64,000 nt of DNA. Source: CBDHCC01 sp965261015 (GTDB lineage: Bacteria > Pseudomonadota > Alphaproteobacteria > Sphingomonadales > Sphingomonadaceae). The notes below the pieces were generated by a model. The model saw nothing but the letters and a program-made list of their open reading frames with translations. It was not told where the DNA came from and made no database searches. The translations under genes were made by a program, and so were the position numbers. The stretch spans positions 834,625 through 898,624 of the forward strand of contig CBDHCC010000002.1 of the NCBI GenBank assembly GCA_965261015.1. The letters are read 5' to 3'. Of the stretch, positions 1 through 7,975 are shown piece by piece (positions within the stretch are counted from its first letter, which is position 1; every line of letters begins with the position of its first letter).

Positions 1-3000
1 TAGATGTAGGTGTCGAAGCCCTGGCGCCCGGTCAGGTAGTCGTCGCCAGCCCCGCCATCGAGTGTGTTGTCGTTGAGCAGGCCGTAGATGGCGTCATCGC
101 CGGCTGTCTTCGCGTTGGCGAGCACGCGCTCGACGATCTGCGTGAATTCGAGGCTCGTGCCGTCCTCGAAGATGAACCGCTCAATGAGGTTGGGAGCGAC
201 GTAGTCGAGGCCGTCGCTGCTTCCCAGCAACGTGCCGAAGGCTCCCAGGTTGAGCCGGACGCCTCCGAACTGACCCACCACCTCGATGGTGTCGGTCGTC
301 TCGCGCCCCTCCTTGTCGAGGAGGACGATCTTGAGGTTCTCGCTGGCACCGTCGCGAATGAGCTTGAGGTCGTCGGCCGAGATGTCGCCGAGGAACTGCA
401 GGAAATCGATGCCCGCCTTCTTGGGGCCGAAGGAGAAGGTGCCGAGGTCGTTGATGACGTCCTGGCCATCGCCGCGCTCGAAGACGTAGATGTCGCCGCC
501 AGCGCCACCGGACAGGTAGTCATTGCCCTTGCCGCCCCAGATCACGTCTGCCGAGCCGGACCCGATCAGGGGATCATTGAAGATGCCTGCCGCGCGCTCG
601 CGGTCGACCACCTCCAGCATCATCCGGGTGCGATCCCAGATCGTCCCGTCGGCGAACACGATGGTGTCGACGCCCGACTGCAGCTGCTTGCCGTTGGTCA
701 GGCTGCCGTTGAGATCACCCAGGAACTGGTCGGTGATGCGGACGAGGTCGGTTTGCCCCCTGATCTGCAGGATGAGATCCTGCCCGTCGCGGATCGCCTT
801 TACCTCGGCGGCCGCGACGGCACTGAAGCGCAGTTCGTCGACCTCGCCCGTGTCATGGTCGACGATGCGGTCCTGGCCCGCGTTGCGACCGACGAAATAG
901 AAGTCCGATCCCTTGCCACCGTTGAGAACCTGGTCGCCTGCGGACAGATAGAAGAAGTCGGTGCCGTCCGTGCCAGCAACGGTCGCGTCACCTGCCGAGT
1001 GGGTGCGGATGCGGCTCTCGTCGATCGAGAGGGCATGAGCCGTGCCGCGGATGTCGAGGTCTAGGCCGACAGTCTCATAGGCGGCCAGCATCATCTGAAA
1101 GATGTAGGCCTGATCGACGGCGACCGTGGCGCCCCACAGGTTCCCGTCCCCCTTCATCTGGTAGTCGGGATAGACCTGCCAGAGGATCTCGTTCCAATCG
1201 GCAAGGTAGTCGAGCACCGCATCGTCGGCGTTGGATGCCGGCGCGCCTTCGAAGATTGCCTCGAAGAGCGGGGCCAGTTCGCGGTCGGTTGTCGCGAGGT
1301 AGGTGCTCGTCGCGACATCGTAGGCCAGCCCGCGCGCGAACTCCTTGAGACCACCCTGCAGTGCCAGGCGCACCGCCGTGCGTCGGCTCACCAGGATGTA
1401 CTCGCCCATGGCCGCGCCGACGAGGTCGATCACCGGCTTGATGGCTGAGACGTAGCGGTCGGCGGCAAGGCTCGGGGAGCCGCTCGCATTGACGGTGTAG
1501 CTGATGTGACCGCTGGCCGCATCGATGGCGGCAGTCAGCATCTCGGGTCGGAAGTCGATACCGCCCAAGCTGGTGGCGAAGTGGAACTGGGCCGGGGTGA
1601 GAAGCTCGACGCGGTACGCGGAGTCGTCCGTCGATCCAATCTCGTCGAGCGTGTCGAAGTCGATCTCGTAATTGCGCAGGTTGAACTCGCGGCTGTCGCC
1701 GGTCTTCCACTCCAGCTCGAGCGCACGGTCGAGATTGCGCGCCCACACATAGAAGGCGCCGTCACGGTCAATGACCTGGACCGTGTAGTCTACGGCGATC
1801 CCGTCGGTGAACCGAACGCCGATCGCCTCCACCGGCAGGTCGGCATAGCGATTGAAGCCGATGGCTTCCAAGCGCCATTCACGCCTCGCGCCAAGTGCTT
1901 GCGCAAGGATGTCCTCTCGTGTCGGGCGCGCGATCGCGACTCCATCAGAACCGAGGACAGTGCTGCCGCTCGCGAGGTGCCAGCTGCCGTCATCCTGGCG
2001 CACGCCATGGTCCAGCACGACCACACGCCCGGCTACGATCTCCACGAGGTAGGGTGCGTCCTCGCGGTGTTCTACGGCGGAGCCGCGGGTGGCCGACGAC
2101 CACCCCTGTTCGAGGCGCCATTCGCCTCCCAAGGCGAGCAGTTGTTCCAGGGTTGGCCTGACGATCGGTTGGCCGTCCTGGCCCGAGACGGGCTGCCCGG
2201 AGGCCCGGGTCCAATAACCGCCGTCTTTATCCTCGACGTAGACGCCACGGTCGACGAGCACCGTGCGACCGTTCTCGTCCGTTCCGGTCAGCACCGGCGT
2301 CAGTTCACGCGTGCGCTCCAGCGTCTCGCCCCAGCGGCCGAGCACATCTCCGACCTGCGCAACGAGCGTCTTGAGCTTGGGAGCGGTCATGGCAGCCGCG
2401 CGCGTCGAAACGAGCTCGCCCAGGCCGATATCGTTGGCCATAGCAACCGAAAGGTCGGTAATCGAACCGAAGCCCTTGCTGTCCAGCGCCAGATCAGCCT
2501 GCCAGTCCGGTCGGCCCGCCTCGCCCGCATAGCGGGTGTCGGTGTCGCTCGACGGCAGGATGGCCTCAAACATCCGGGTGACCAGCCCGCTCGCGAACGT
2601 GACCGTGGAGGATCCAAGCAGCTGCGCACCTTGCGGAGTGACCGTGTCCAGCGCGTTCCGCTGCAGCGATAGTGACACGATGCCGAGCTGGTCCAGGGAC
2701 TTGAGCTCGCCCGCGTCTGTGACGCCATCCTGGTCATAATCCTGCCAGACCTGCAGCTCCGACCAGATCAGATCGCCGACCGTGATCCGGCCATCGCCGT
2801 CGCTATCGTACTGCGCCAAGTCGTCCAGCCCGCCTTCGAAGCGAGCACCGAACATCTCACCGATGTCATCAATACGCCCGTTTCGGTTCAGGTCTCGAAC
2901 CAGGAAGCCGTCGTCGCCCTTCAGCCACCCAGTGCGCTCGGCGAACAGGTCGCCATCCACGTCGAAGTAAATCTTGCGATCATTGCGGTCGACGGTCTCG

Positions 3001-5546
3001 ATCCCGTCACCATCGAGATCGATGACGAGAGGGTCCTTGCCCAGCACCCAGGCCGCAGCCTTGGCGGAGCGGCTCATCGCGGCAAGCGGCGTCAGCACCG
3101 CGTCTAGGGTCGCCAGAAGCTGCATCTGGATGCCCAGAGCACCGGTTCCCGCGATCGGAGGCAGCGCTGCGATCATCTGGAGTACGGCGAGGAGTGGATT
3201 GCCGTCCTTGAAAACCATGTTCATGGTGCCGGCAGGACGTTCCGGATCGTGAACTAGGTCGGACAACCCCTGCCCAAGCGCAAACTGTTCAAATCCCCAG
3301 TAACTGGACACGAAATCAAAGTTCTTGATGCGCATGACGCCTGATGCGTTGATTGAGCCCCCTTCGCCATCTGGTACAGCGTTAAAAATGCCTGGTCTGC
3401 CGGTGACCGCCTTGAAGAACCCATCGAAGATGTTGCCGACCAGCAGATCCTTGCCGTCACGCTTGTAGGTGATAAACGGCAACAGGTGGTCGAAATAAAC
3501 CTGATTACCCGTCGAAAACGCGGCGGCGTTGGCCGCACCGATAACGCCTGCTGCGACCTGCAAGCTGCCAGTCGCGGCCCCGAGAGCCAACCCGACAAGC
3601 GAAGCAGCCGCGTCGCCGCCGGTCAGCGGAATACCAAAGAATTTCAGCAGATCGTAGTGCTGCGCGTCCATGATTGTCGTGTCTGGGAAGTACCAGAAGT
3701 TGTCGGAGTTGCCGGAGACGTCCTCGGCCCGCTCCCCTTGATCATCAACGCCACTGGCGTAATCACCCCAGAGTTCTCCATCAGCTGATGTGTTGAAGAT
3801 CCAATCGCGCCCGGAACCTCCCGCCGTAATGACCGACGTGCCGCCAAGTGCAACGACCCAGTCATCGCCACTGCCGCCGTCTAGCCGCAACTGGAGATCA
3901 CTGGTTGCACGAGTGCCATCTAGCGGCTCCGGCTTCTTGGGAGCGTCACCGGTTCGACCGCCCAAAATCCAGTCCTGCAGCGCTCGCTTGTAGGATGCTA
4001 CAAGCGCCTGCTCCTCAGCCCTCAACTCGGGATCGATGAGAACGCCGGGAGCGAGTGTCGTACCGCGCCACCCGACCAGGGTATCACCGCCGGACCCGCC
4101 TAAGACCTCGCCAAACCCTTTGTGGATGAGCCAGTCGTTGCCGCCCAAACCGCGCAGCGTGACACCTTCATCACCGATCATCAGATCGCGACCATCCCGT
4201 CCATTCAGAACGACGGCACCGCTACCGATCTGCACCTTCGGCAACGCGTCCACGAAGAGCCCTGCCAAATCCTGCACGTCATTGGTGATGGACTTATAGG
4301 TTGATTCTATGCTGCCAATAATGTTGCGAACAGAGCCTTCGGCCTCATCGAGGAAGCCTGTCACCTGCTGCAGCAGCTCCCAGTCGGGCGTTGCCTCAGC
4401 CAGACTGTCCAGAGCCTCACGGAACTCATCCCAGCTCGAGATCAGGTCCCAGGCCAACAACGCTCCGACCCCAATTGGGCCGAGAAAGACGCCAACGGCA
4501 GCGGTCGCCAGGGCACCAACGGCGAGCGACGTTCCAGCCGCTAACAGAGCATCGCCATCGACCGTTTCCAAGAGTTCGGAAAAAATGTCGTCAAGAGATC
4601 GTCCTGCGTCGATCTGATCCTTGACCCACAATCCACCGTTGATAGCAACTGCACCTATCGCCAGAGCGGCAGCGGTCCGACCTCCTACTGAACCGGTAAC
4701 GTCGCCACCAAGCTTTGACGTGTTATGCAGAAGGTTTATCTTAGAAGCTGACCTGCGTGCAGCTTCGGTAGCGTCACCTTGTTTGAAGTTAGGATGCAGC
4801 GCAGCTCTCTCAGAAGCCTGTATCAAATTACCAGCTGCGTTTCTAAGCTGTAGGTCTGCATGACTCCGCGAGTAAGTTCCTTCGCGACCAGACTTAAATA
4901 TAGGGTTGTTAGGATCATCTATTTCTAGATTTATTTTGTTGTACTCTGACTCTAGGTCCCGGCCGGTTATGAACACATCTTCGTTGTTCAGAGCGTACCG
5001 AGGTCGAACACCATCACCAGAATTGAAGTCCGCAGTTAGGCCGGAATGAAGGCTTGCCTGCGCCCCTTTTCTGTCCTGGGCGGCCAACCGCATTCTGCCG
5101 GGCAGCCAATCAGTTCTTAAAGTTTCCAGTGCGTCATTATCTGACAAGCCAGTCGACTTTAAGCGATCATATTCGGTCTGAGCGTCTTTGATGAGGCCAT
5201 CTTGGAGCCTCGCTAGAACAGGGCGAACGAGGTTTTCAGAGTATCTTGGATGAGATCCATTGTGAACCGCTGTACCCCGCTCCTCGGCAACCTTTGCATC
5301 CGTGAACAATTGAATCCCATTTTCGGAAAACTCATTGTGATTGTAATATGCGTCAGGTCCTTCTGAGCTTGCTAATCCCCACTGATAGAGCGCTTTTAAA
5401 AAGTTCGATCCATTCGCCTCCGCAGTTGGGAGGAGGTGGTGCTTTTGAGCTCCCGTTACACTATCGCCATTCAAAGGACCCTTGAAGGGCCTATAGTCTT
5501 CCTCAAAGGCGAAGCCGGGGAAGAGATCAGCCAACTCAATAACCAT
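1..5546 (-). CDS. Giant RTX calcium-binding toxin with N-terminal AHH/HNH nuclease-like domain (3' end outside window)
   Basis: Reading the complement from the ATG at 5546 gives an uninterrupted frame of 1,848 codons to the window edge, so the C-terminus is missing. Residues 36-40 read HHLLP, 75-80 ENGIQL, and 94-102 hold H95 and H99 in a VHNGSHPRY context. This is the pattern of the AHH group of HNH/EndoVII nucleases used as bacterial toxins. A hydrophobic stretch follows at about 329-367. Glycine/aspartate-rich RTX-type repeats start near 440 (LGGNDWL, GGSGDDW). Near 838-930 come DLDGDGIE and DSDGDGRI, EF-hand-like calcium loops typical of giant RTX proteins. More RTX and haemolysin-related segments follow to the edge. 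RTX proteins leave by type I secretion through a C-terminal signal, here unseen; hlyB and hlyD lie 2.4 kb away. Base composition drops over the first 300 or so codons. The nuclease assignment is by motif only. Confidence 0.85.
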   Translation of the reverse strand, partial: MVIELADLFPGFAFEEDYRPFKGPLNGDSVTGAQKHHLLPTAEANGSNFLKALYQWGLASSEGPDAYYNHNEFSENGIQLFTDAKVAEERGTAVHNGSHPRYSENLVRPVLARLQDGLIKDAQTEYDRLKSTGLSDNDALETLRTDWLPGRMRLAAQDRKGAQASLHSGLTADFNSGDGVRPRYALNNEDVFITGRDLESEYNKINLEIDDPNNPIFKSGREGTYSRSHADLQLRNAAGNLIQASERAALHPNFKQGDATEAARRSASKINLLHNTSKLGGDVTGSVGGRTAAALAIGAVAINGGLWVKDQIDAGRSLDDIFSELLETVDGDALLAAGTSLAVGALATAAVGVFLGPIGVGALLAWDLISSWDEFREALDSLAEATPDWELLQQVTGFLDEAEGSVRNIIGSIESTYKSITNDVQDLAGLFVDALPKVQIGSGAVVLNGRDGRDLMIGDEGVTLRGLGGNDWLIHKGFGEVLGGSGGDTLVGWRGTTLAPGVLIDPELRAEEQALVASYKRALQDWILGGRTGDAPKKPEPLDGTRATSDLQLRLDGGSGDDWVVALGGTSVITAGGSGRDWIFNTSADGELWGDYASGVDDQGERAEDVSGNSDNFWYFPDTTIMDAQHYDLLKFFGIPLTGGDAAASLVGLALGAATGSLQVAAGVIGAANAAAFSTGNQVYFDHLLPFITYKRDGKDLLVGNIFDGFFKAVTGRPGIFNAVPDGEGGSINASGVMRIKNFDFVSSYWGFEQFALGQGLSDLVHDPERPAGTMNMVFKDGNPLLAVLQMIAALPPIAGTGALGIQMQLLATLDAVLTPLAAMSRSAKAAAWVLGKDPLVIDLDGDGIETVDRNDRKIYFDVDGDLFAERTGWLKGDDGFLVRDLNRNGRIDDIGEMFGARFEGGLDDLAQYDSDGDGRITVGDLIWSELQVWQDYDQDGVTDAGELKSLDQLGIVSLSLQRNALDTVTPQGAQLLGSSTVTFASGLVTRMFEAILPSSDTDTRYAGEAGRPDWQADLALDSKGFGSITDLSVAMANDIGLGELVSTRAAAMTAPKLKTLVAQVGDVLGRWGETLERTRELTPVLTGTDENGRTVLVDRGVYVEDKDGGYWTRASGQPVSGQDGQPIVRPTLEQLLALGGEWRLEQGWSSATRGSAVEHREDAPYLVEIVAGRVVVLDHGVRQDDGSWHLASGSTVLGSDGVAIARPTREDILAQALGARREWRLEAIGFNRYADLPVEAIGVRFTDGIAVDYTVQVIDRDGAFYVWARNLDRALELEWKTGDSREFNLRNYEIDFDTLDEIGSTDDSAYRVELLTPAQFHFATSLGGIDFRPEMLTAAIDAASGHISYTVNASGSPSLAADRYVSAIKPVIDLVGAAMGEYILVSRRTAVRLALQGGLKEFARGLAYDVATSTYLATTDRELAPLFEAIFEGAPASNADDAVLDYLADWNEILWQVYPDYQMKGDGNLWGATVAVDQAYIFQMMLAAYETVGLDLDIRGTAHALSIDESRIRTHSAGDATVAGTDGTDFFYLSAGDQVLNGGKGSDFYFVGRNAGQDRIVDHDTGEVDELRFSAVAAAEVKAIRDGQDLILQIRGQTDLVRITDQFLGDLNGSLTNGKQLQSGVDTIVFADGTIWDRTRMMLEVVDRERAAGIFNDPLIGSGSADVIWGGKGNDYLSGGAGGDIYVFERGDGQDVINDLGTFSFGPKKAGIDFLQFLGDISADDLKLIRDGASENLKIVLLDKEGRETTDTIEVVGQFGGVRLNLGAFGTLLGSSDGLDYVAPNLIERFIFEDGTSLEFTQIVERVLANAKTAGDDAIYGLLNDNTLDGGAGDDYLTGRQGFDTYI

Positions 5547-6284
5547 TTAACTCTCCCCACCCGTGATCGGCCGATCAATCGGCAGATCGGACACGGCCAC
5601 TTCACGCACGGAAAAGCCCCTGAGCGCGCTCACAGCTTTGAGCCGCCGAACAAGCTCGTCGGAAAAGAAGATGATGCGAGCGCCCCAGCGGAGGGCGAAA
5701 CCGGGATCACGCCACGCGTGAACCCCAGCGATCGCATCGACGTTCAACACAGGCTTCCGTGTCGGTATCGGGATTGTTGCGCTATACAAGGGAACACCGT
5801 GCTCGTCCGCGAAATAGCCCTTCTCCGCGTGCCACCGGTACCCCGACGTTCGCCGCGGATCGCCATCGCCGATGTCAGGGATGATCGACTCGACGAAATG
5901 GTCGTTGTGCCAGTACCAGTAGGGTTCCGGCCATGGCGTTTGGCCGTCCGGCAGGCGCAGATCGATCGGCACGAACTTATGGAAATCAGGCTCCAGCTCT
6001 TCGAGTATCTGCTTGAACCGGTCGCAGACGTGGTTACCGGAGACGCGTCCCGGCAGCGACTTGCGCGTTCGCTTCAACCTCCAATACAAGCGGCCGACAT
6101 CGAACTCATGCCGCTTGAGATGGATCAGGTGCTTCGTCTCAGATTTGGAGAAAATGTCTGCAAACTGTTGCTGCGGCGATAGTTTGTAAAGATCGTGATC
6201 ATTGTAGACGACCGGCTCGGATAGGTTCCCGCCATAAATCAGCTCGTCGGAGCCGTCGCCCCTGCCTCCCATCAGAAACGGCAT
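5547..6284 (-). CDS. Imm11-family (DUF1629-like) immunity protein
   Basis: A 245-residue cytosolic protein. The layout resembles Imm11: an FDVGRLYW segment, then LPGRVSGNHVCDRF, then a PDFHKFVPIDLRLPDG strand, and a C-terminal RIIFFSDELVRRLK. Family knowledge: Imm11 genes commonly lie beside AHH-type nuclease toxins and are thought to neutralise them. Its TAA is followed at once by the toxin ATG, so the two are probably translationally coupled with the antidote made first. I chose ATG 6284 because AAGAAAGGT sits 6 bases upstream; a longer frame starts at a TTG at 6305 without a good ribosome site. The inferred role is to protect the producer and its kin from the nuclease domain. GC content is lower than in the RTX body. 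Confidence 0.7.
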   Translation of the reverse strand: MPFLMGGRGDGSDELIYGGNLSEPVVYNDHDLYKLSPQQQFADIFSKSETKHLIHLKRHEFDVGRLYWRLKRTRKSLPGRVSGNHVCDRFKQILEELEPDFHKFVPIDLRLPDGQTPWPEPYWYWHNDHFVESIIPDIGDGDPRRTSGYRWHAEKGYFADEHGVPLYSATIPIPTRKPVLNVDAIAGVHAWRDPGFALRWGARIIFFSDELVRRLKAVSALRGFSVREVAVSDLPIDRPITGGES

Positions 6285-6350
6285 TGAACAACCTTTCTTT
6301 GCCAAACCTCAGCGAAATTAAAATCCCGAGTCTCCATCATGCGACGCCGC

Positions 6351-7199
6351 CTAAACCTTTTTACCAAAAACCGGTTTGGTCCTTGCTAAGTATGTTTCTG
6401 CTTTGACAGGCAGGCGCGCCGGCTCAATCCACATCATCAACCCGTCGGGAGATAAACTGGCGGCCATCTGTTGGCCACCAAGTTCCAAAGTGTCTTTGTC
6501 GGACAGAGTCACACCTTCTCGAACAAGATACCCAGCCAAACTGTAGAGGGTGCTTGCTTGACCGACAGGATCAGGTCGGTCGTTTAGGACGGCGAGGTCA
6601 ACGCCAACCAGCGGGACCAAGCCGCGCGCGATGGCGGCATAGCGCCCTTCCATGCGGCCCATGTCTACTCGCATCCAACTGTCTAGGGGCAGTGCCCCGA
6701 GTTCACTGCCGCTTACGAGATCAGCCGTGGCGGAGATGAAGTGAGCCGCTTCGACAAAAGTCCCGGAAGGTTGCCAGCAGATGGCAGTGGTGGCCCGCGT
6801 CCTGGCAATCAGCGCTGAGAGGAGGGAGGTTAGGACAGCCTTGCGCAAGCCGTCCCGACGATCGGTAACGTCTTCGATTGGTGCGACGATGACATGTTCC
6901 GAATGACCCAGCGCACTCTCGATAGCAGTTGGCCAAGCGATGTTCGCCCGAACTCCCAACTCCCACTCAGGCCGCGGCAAGGCGGTTGGCACCCTGATGA
7001 TTGAGAACGGCACACCGCCGAACACCACCCCAAATCCCGAATCTTGAAGTTCCGGAAGGTCGAGCGGAGATAGTCCGAACGGCTTCGCAGTGGCATCACC
7101 TGCGACCGCCGCCTCTAAAGCCGCGTAGATGACCGGCCGACCGTCAGTGCCGACCAGATACGCGATCACGCGATCACCGCTCTCGAGCTTAGTACCCAT
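6351..7199 (-). CDS. DUF4261-like protein, possible second immunity protein
   Basis: A 282-residue soluble protein with no signal peptide or membrane segment. The middle carries AICWQPSGTFVEAAHF, then LPLDSWMRVDMGRMEGRY, then GLVPLVGVDLAVL. This is the order I associate with DUF4261, whose members are often annotated beside polymorphic toxin genes. It is the first gene of a leftward run with the Imm11-like gene (66 bases to that ATG) and the toxin. The start at 7199 has a GGGGG-rich ribosome site about 6 bases upstream. It shares a roughly 130-base divergent control region with the HlyC-like gene. Function is not proven; a second immunity protein or a toxin chaperone are the natural guesses from position. 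Confidence 0.5.
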   Translation of the reverse strand: MGTKLESGDRVIAYLVGTDGRPVIYAALEAAVAGDATAKPFGLSPLDLPELQDSGFGVVFGGVPFSIIRVPTALPRPEWELGVRANIAWPTAIESALGHSEHVIVAPIEDVTDRRDGLRKAVLTSLLSALIARTRATTAICWQPSGTFVEAAHFISATADLVSGSELGALPLDSWMRVDMGRMEGRYAAIARGLVPLVGVDLAVLNDRPDPVGQASTLYSLAGYLVREGVTLSDKDTLELGGQQMAASLSPDGLMMWIEPARLPVKAETYLARTKPVFGKKV

Positions 7200-7225
7200 T
7201 TCACCCCCTACCTTCTGGAAAGATT

Positions 7226-7255
7226 AGGGGAGCGGAACCTTTCCGACAATCCCCT
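7226..7255. promoter_or_regulatory. Two-part palindrome in the divergent promoter region
   Basis: AGGGGA (7226-7231) pairs with TCCCCT (7250-7255), and inside it CGGAA (7233-7237) pairs with TTCCG (7241-7245). It lies between the divergent DUF4261-like and HlyC-like genes, just upstream of a TTGACA at 7268-7273 that could be a -35 element for the rightward gene; no clear -10 follows at normal spacing. It could be an operator shared by both directions or an RNA hairpin in the leftward leader. Confidence 0.4.
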
Positions 7256-7330
7256 TTGAATGGCGAATTGACACCCCCTCCTCTCTCTTTAGGACGCTCC
7301 TACAAACGCACGAGCGCAGGGGAGAACGAA

Positions 7331-7960
7331 GTGGCTGATGGGACGAAAAAGGGGGTCGCAGAAGGATTGGGGAGCGTTGATAAGGCGGCAGGGGTCGACC
7401 TGCCTGTCGCGCCCAATCCCCAGCTCAGTCCAGAGATCGCCCAGAAAGTAGCCACCCTTCGCTCCCAGGTGCGTGAGAGCTTCGGCAAGGTGGTCATGTC
7501 TCTCATGCTGCTGCCCCGCTATCGTAGCCAGACACTCGGCGACCTCCAGCACCTCGTGCTTGAGCCGCTTCTCCGCGACCGAGTGGCGATCGCTTACCCG
7601 GGCAAGACTGATGAGAGCGCCCTGGCCGACATCACGGGCTTGGCGATCTGGGCCAGCGTTTCGGAAGAGGTGGACCGCTCCATCCGCGAGCAGGTAAAGG
7701 CGGGCGTGTTCCCGGTTCGCCTCAAGGCCGAGGACTGGACCTCGGGTTCCATCAACTGGCTTCTGGACGTGATCGCGCCCGATCAGAAGGCGACTGCCAA
7801 CGTCATCGCCAACTTCAAGCAGCTGGTGAAGGAGGGTTCACTCCGCCTCCATCCGCTCATCACCAAGCTGATCGACGAGGACACACTTAAGAAGCTTGGC
7901 GCCGAAAAGCTGTCTGCTGCGACGGCCGAGCCGCAGCCAGCGGACACCACTACCCACTAA
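7331..7960 (+). CDS. HlyC-like toxin-activating lysine acyltransferase, catalytic His replaced
   Basis: A 209-residue cytosolic protein. HlyC-family enzymes move fatty acyl chains from acyl-ACP to lysines of an RTX protoxin before secretion. Visible family blocks are IWASVSEE (106-113), EDWTSG (134-139) and WLLDVIAP (143-150), very close to HlyC's EDWTSG and WFIDWIAP, including the catalytic Asp (here D146). The segment matching HlyC's SPLHRNW reads LPRYRSQ (61-67), so the essential histidine position holds tyrosine. Either this is a subfamily with a different catalytic residue or it has another function. Start GTG 7331 is preferred because GGAG ends 6 bases upstream; an in-frame ATG at 7256 has no such site. 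It converges on hlyD with 15 bases between. Confidence 0.75.
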   Translation: MADGTKKGVAEGLGSVDKAAGVDLPVAPNPQLSPEIAQKVATLRSQVRESFGKVVMSLMLLPRYRSQTLGDLQHLVLEPLLRDRVAIAYPGKTDESALADITGLAIWASVSEEVDRSIREQVKAGVFPVRLKAEDWTSGSINWLLDVIAPDQKATANVIANFKQLVKEGSLRLHPLITKLIDEDTLKKLGAEKLSAATAEPQPADTTTH

Positions 7961-7975
7961 CAGTTGGCGGGAGCC

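Noticed and set aside
1..5400. Many short plus- and minus-strand frames in the first 5.4 kb
   Set aside because: They are shadows of the single giant minus-strand frame, which is open to the window edge and so lacks a stop inside the window.
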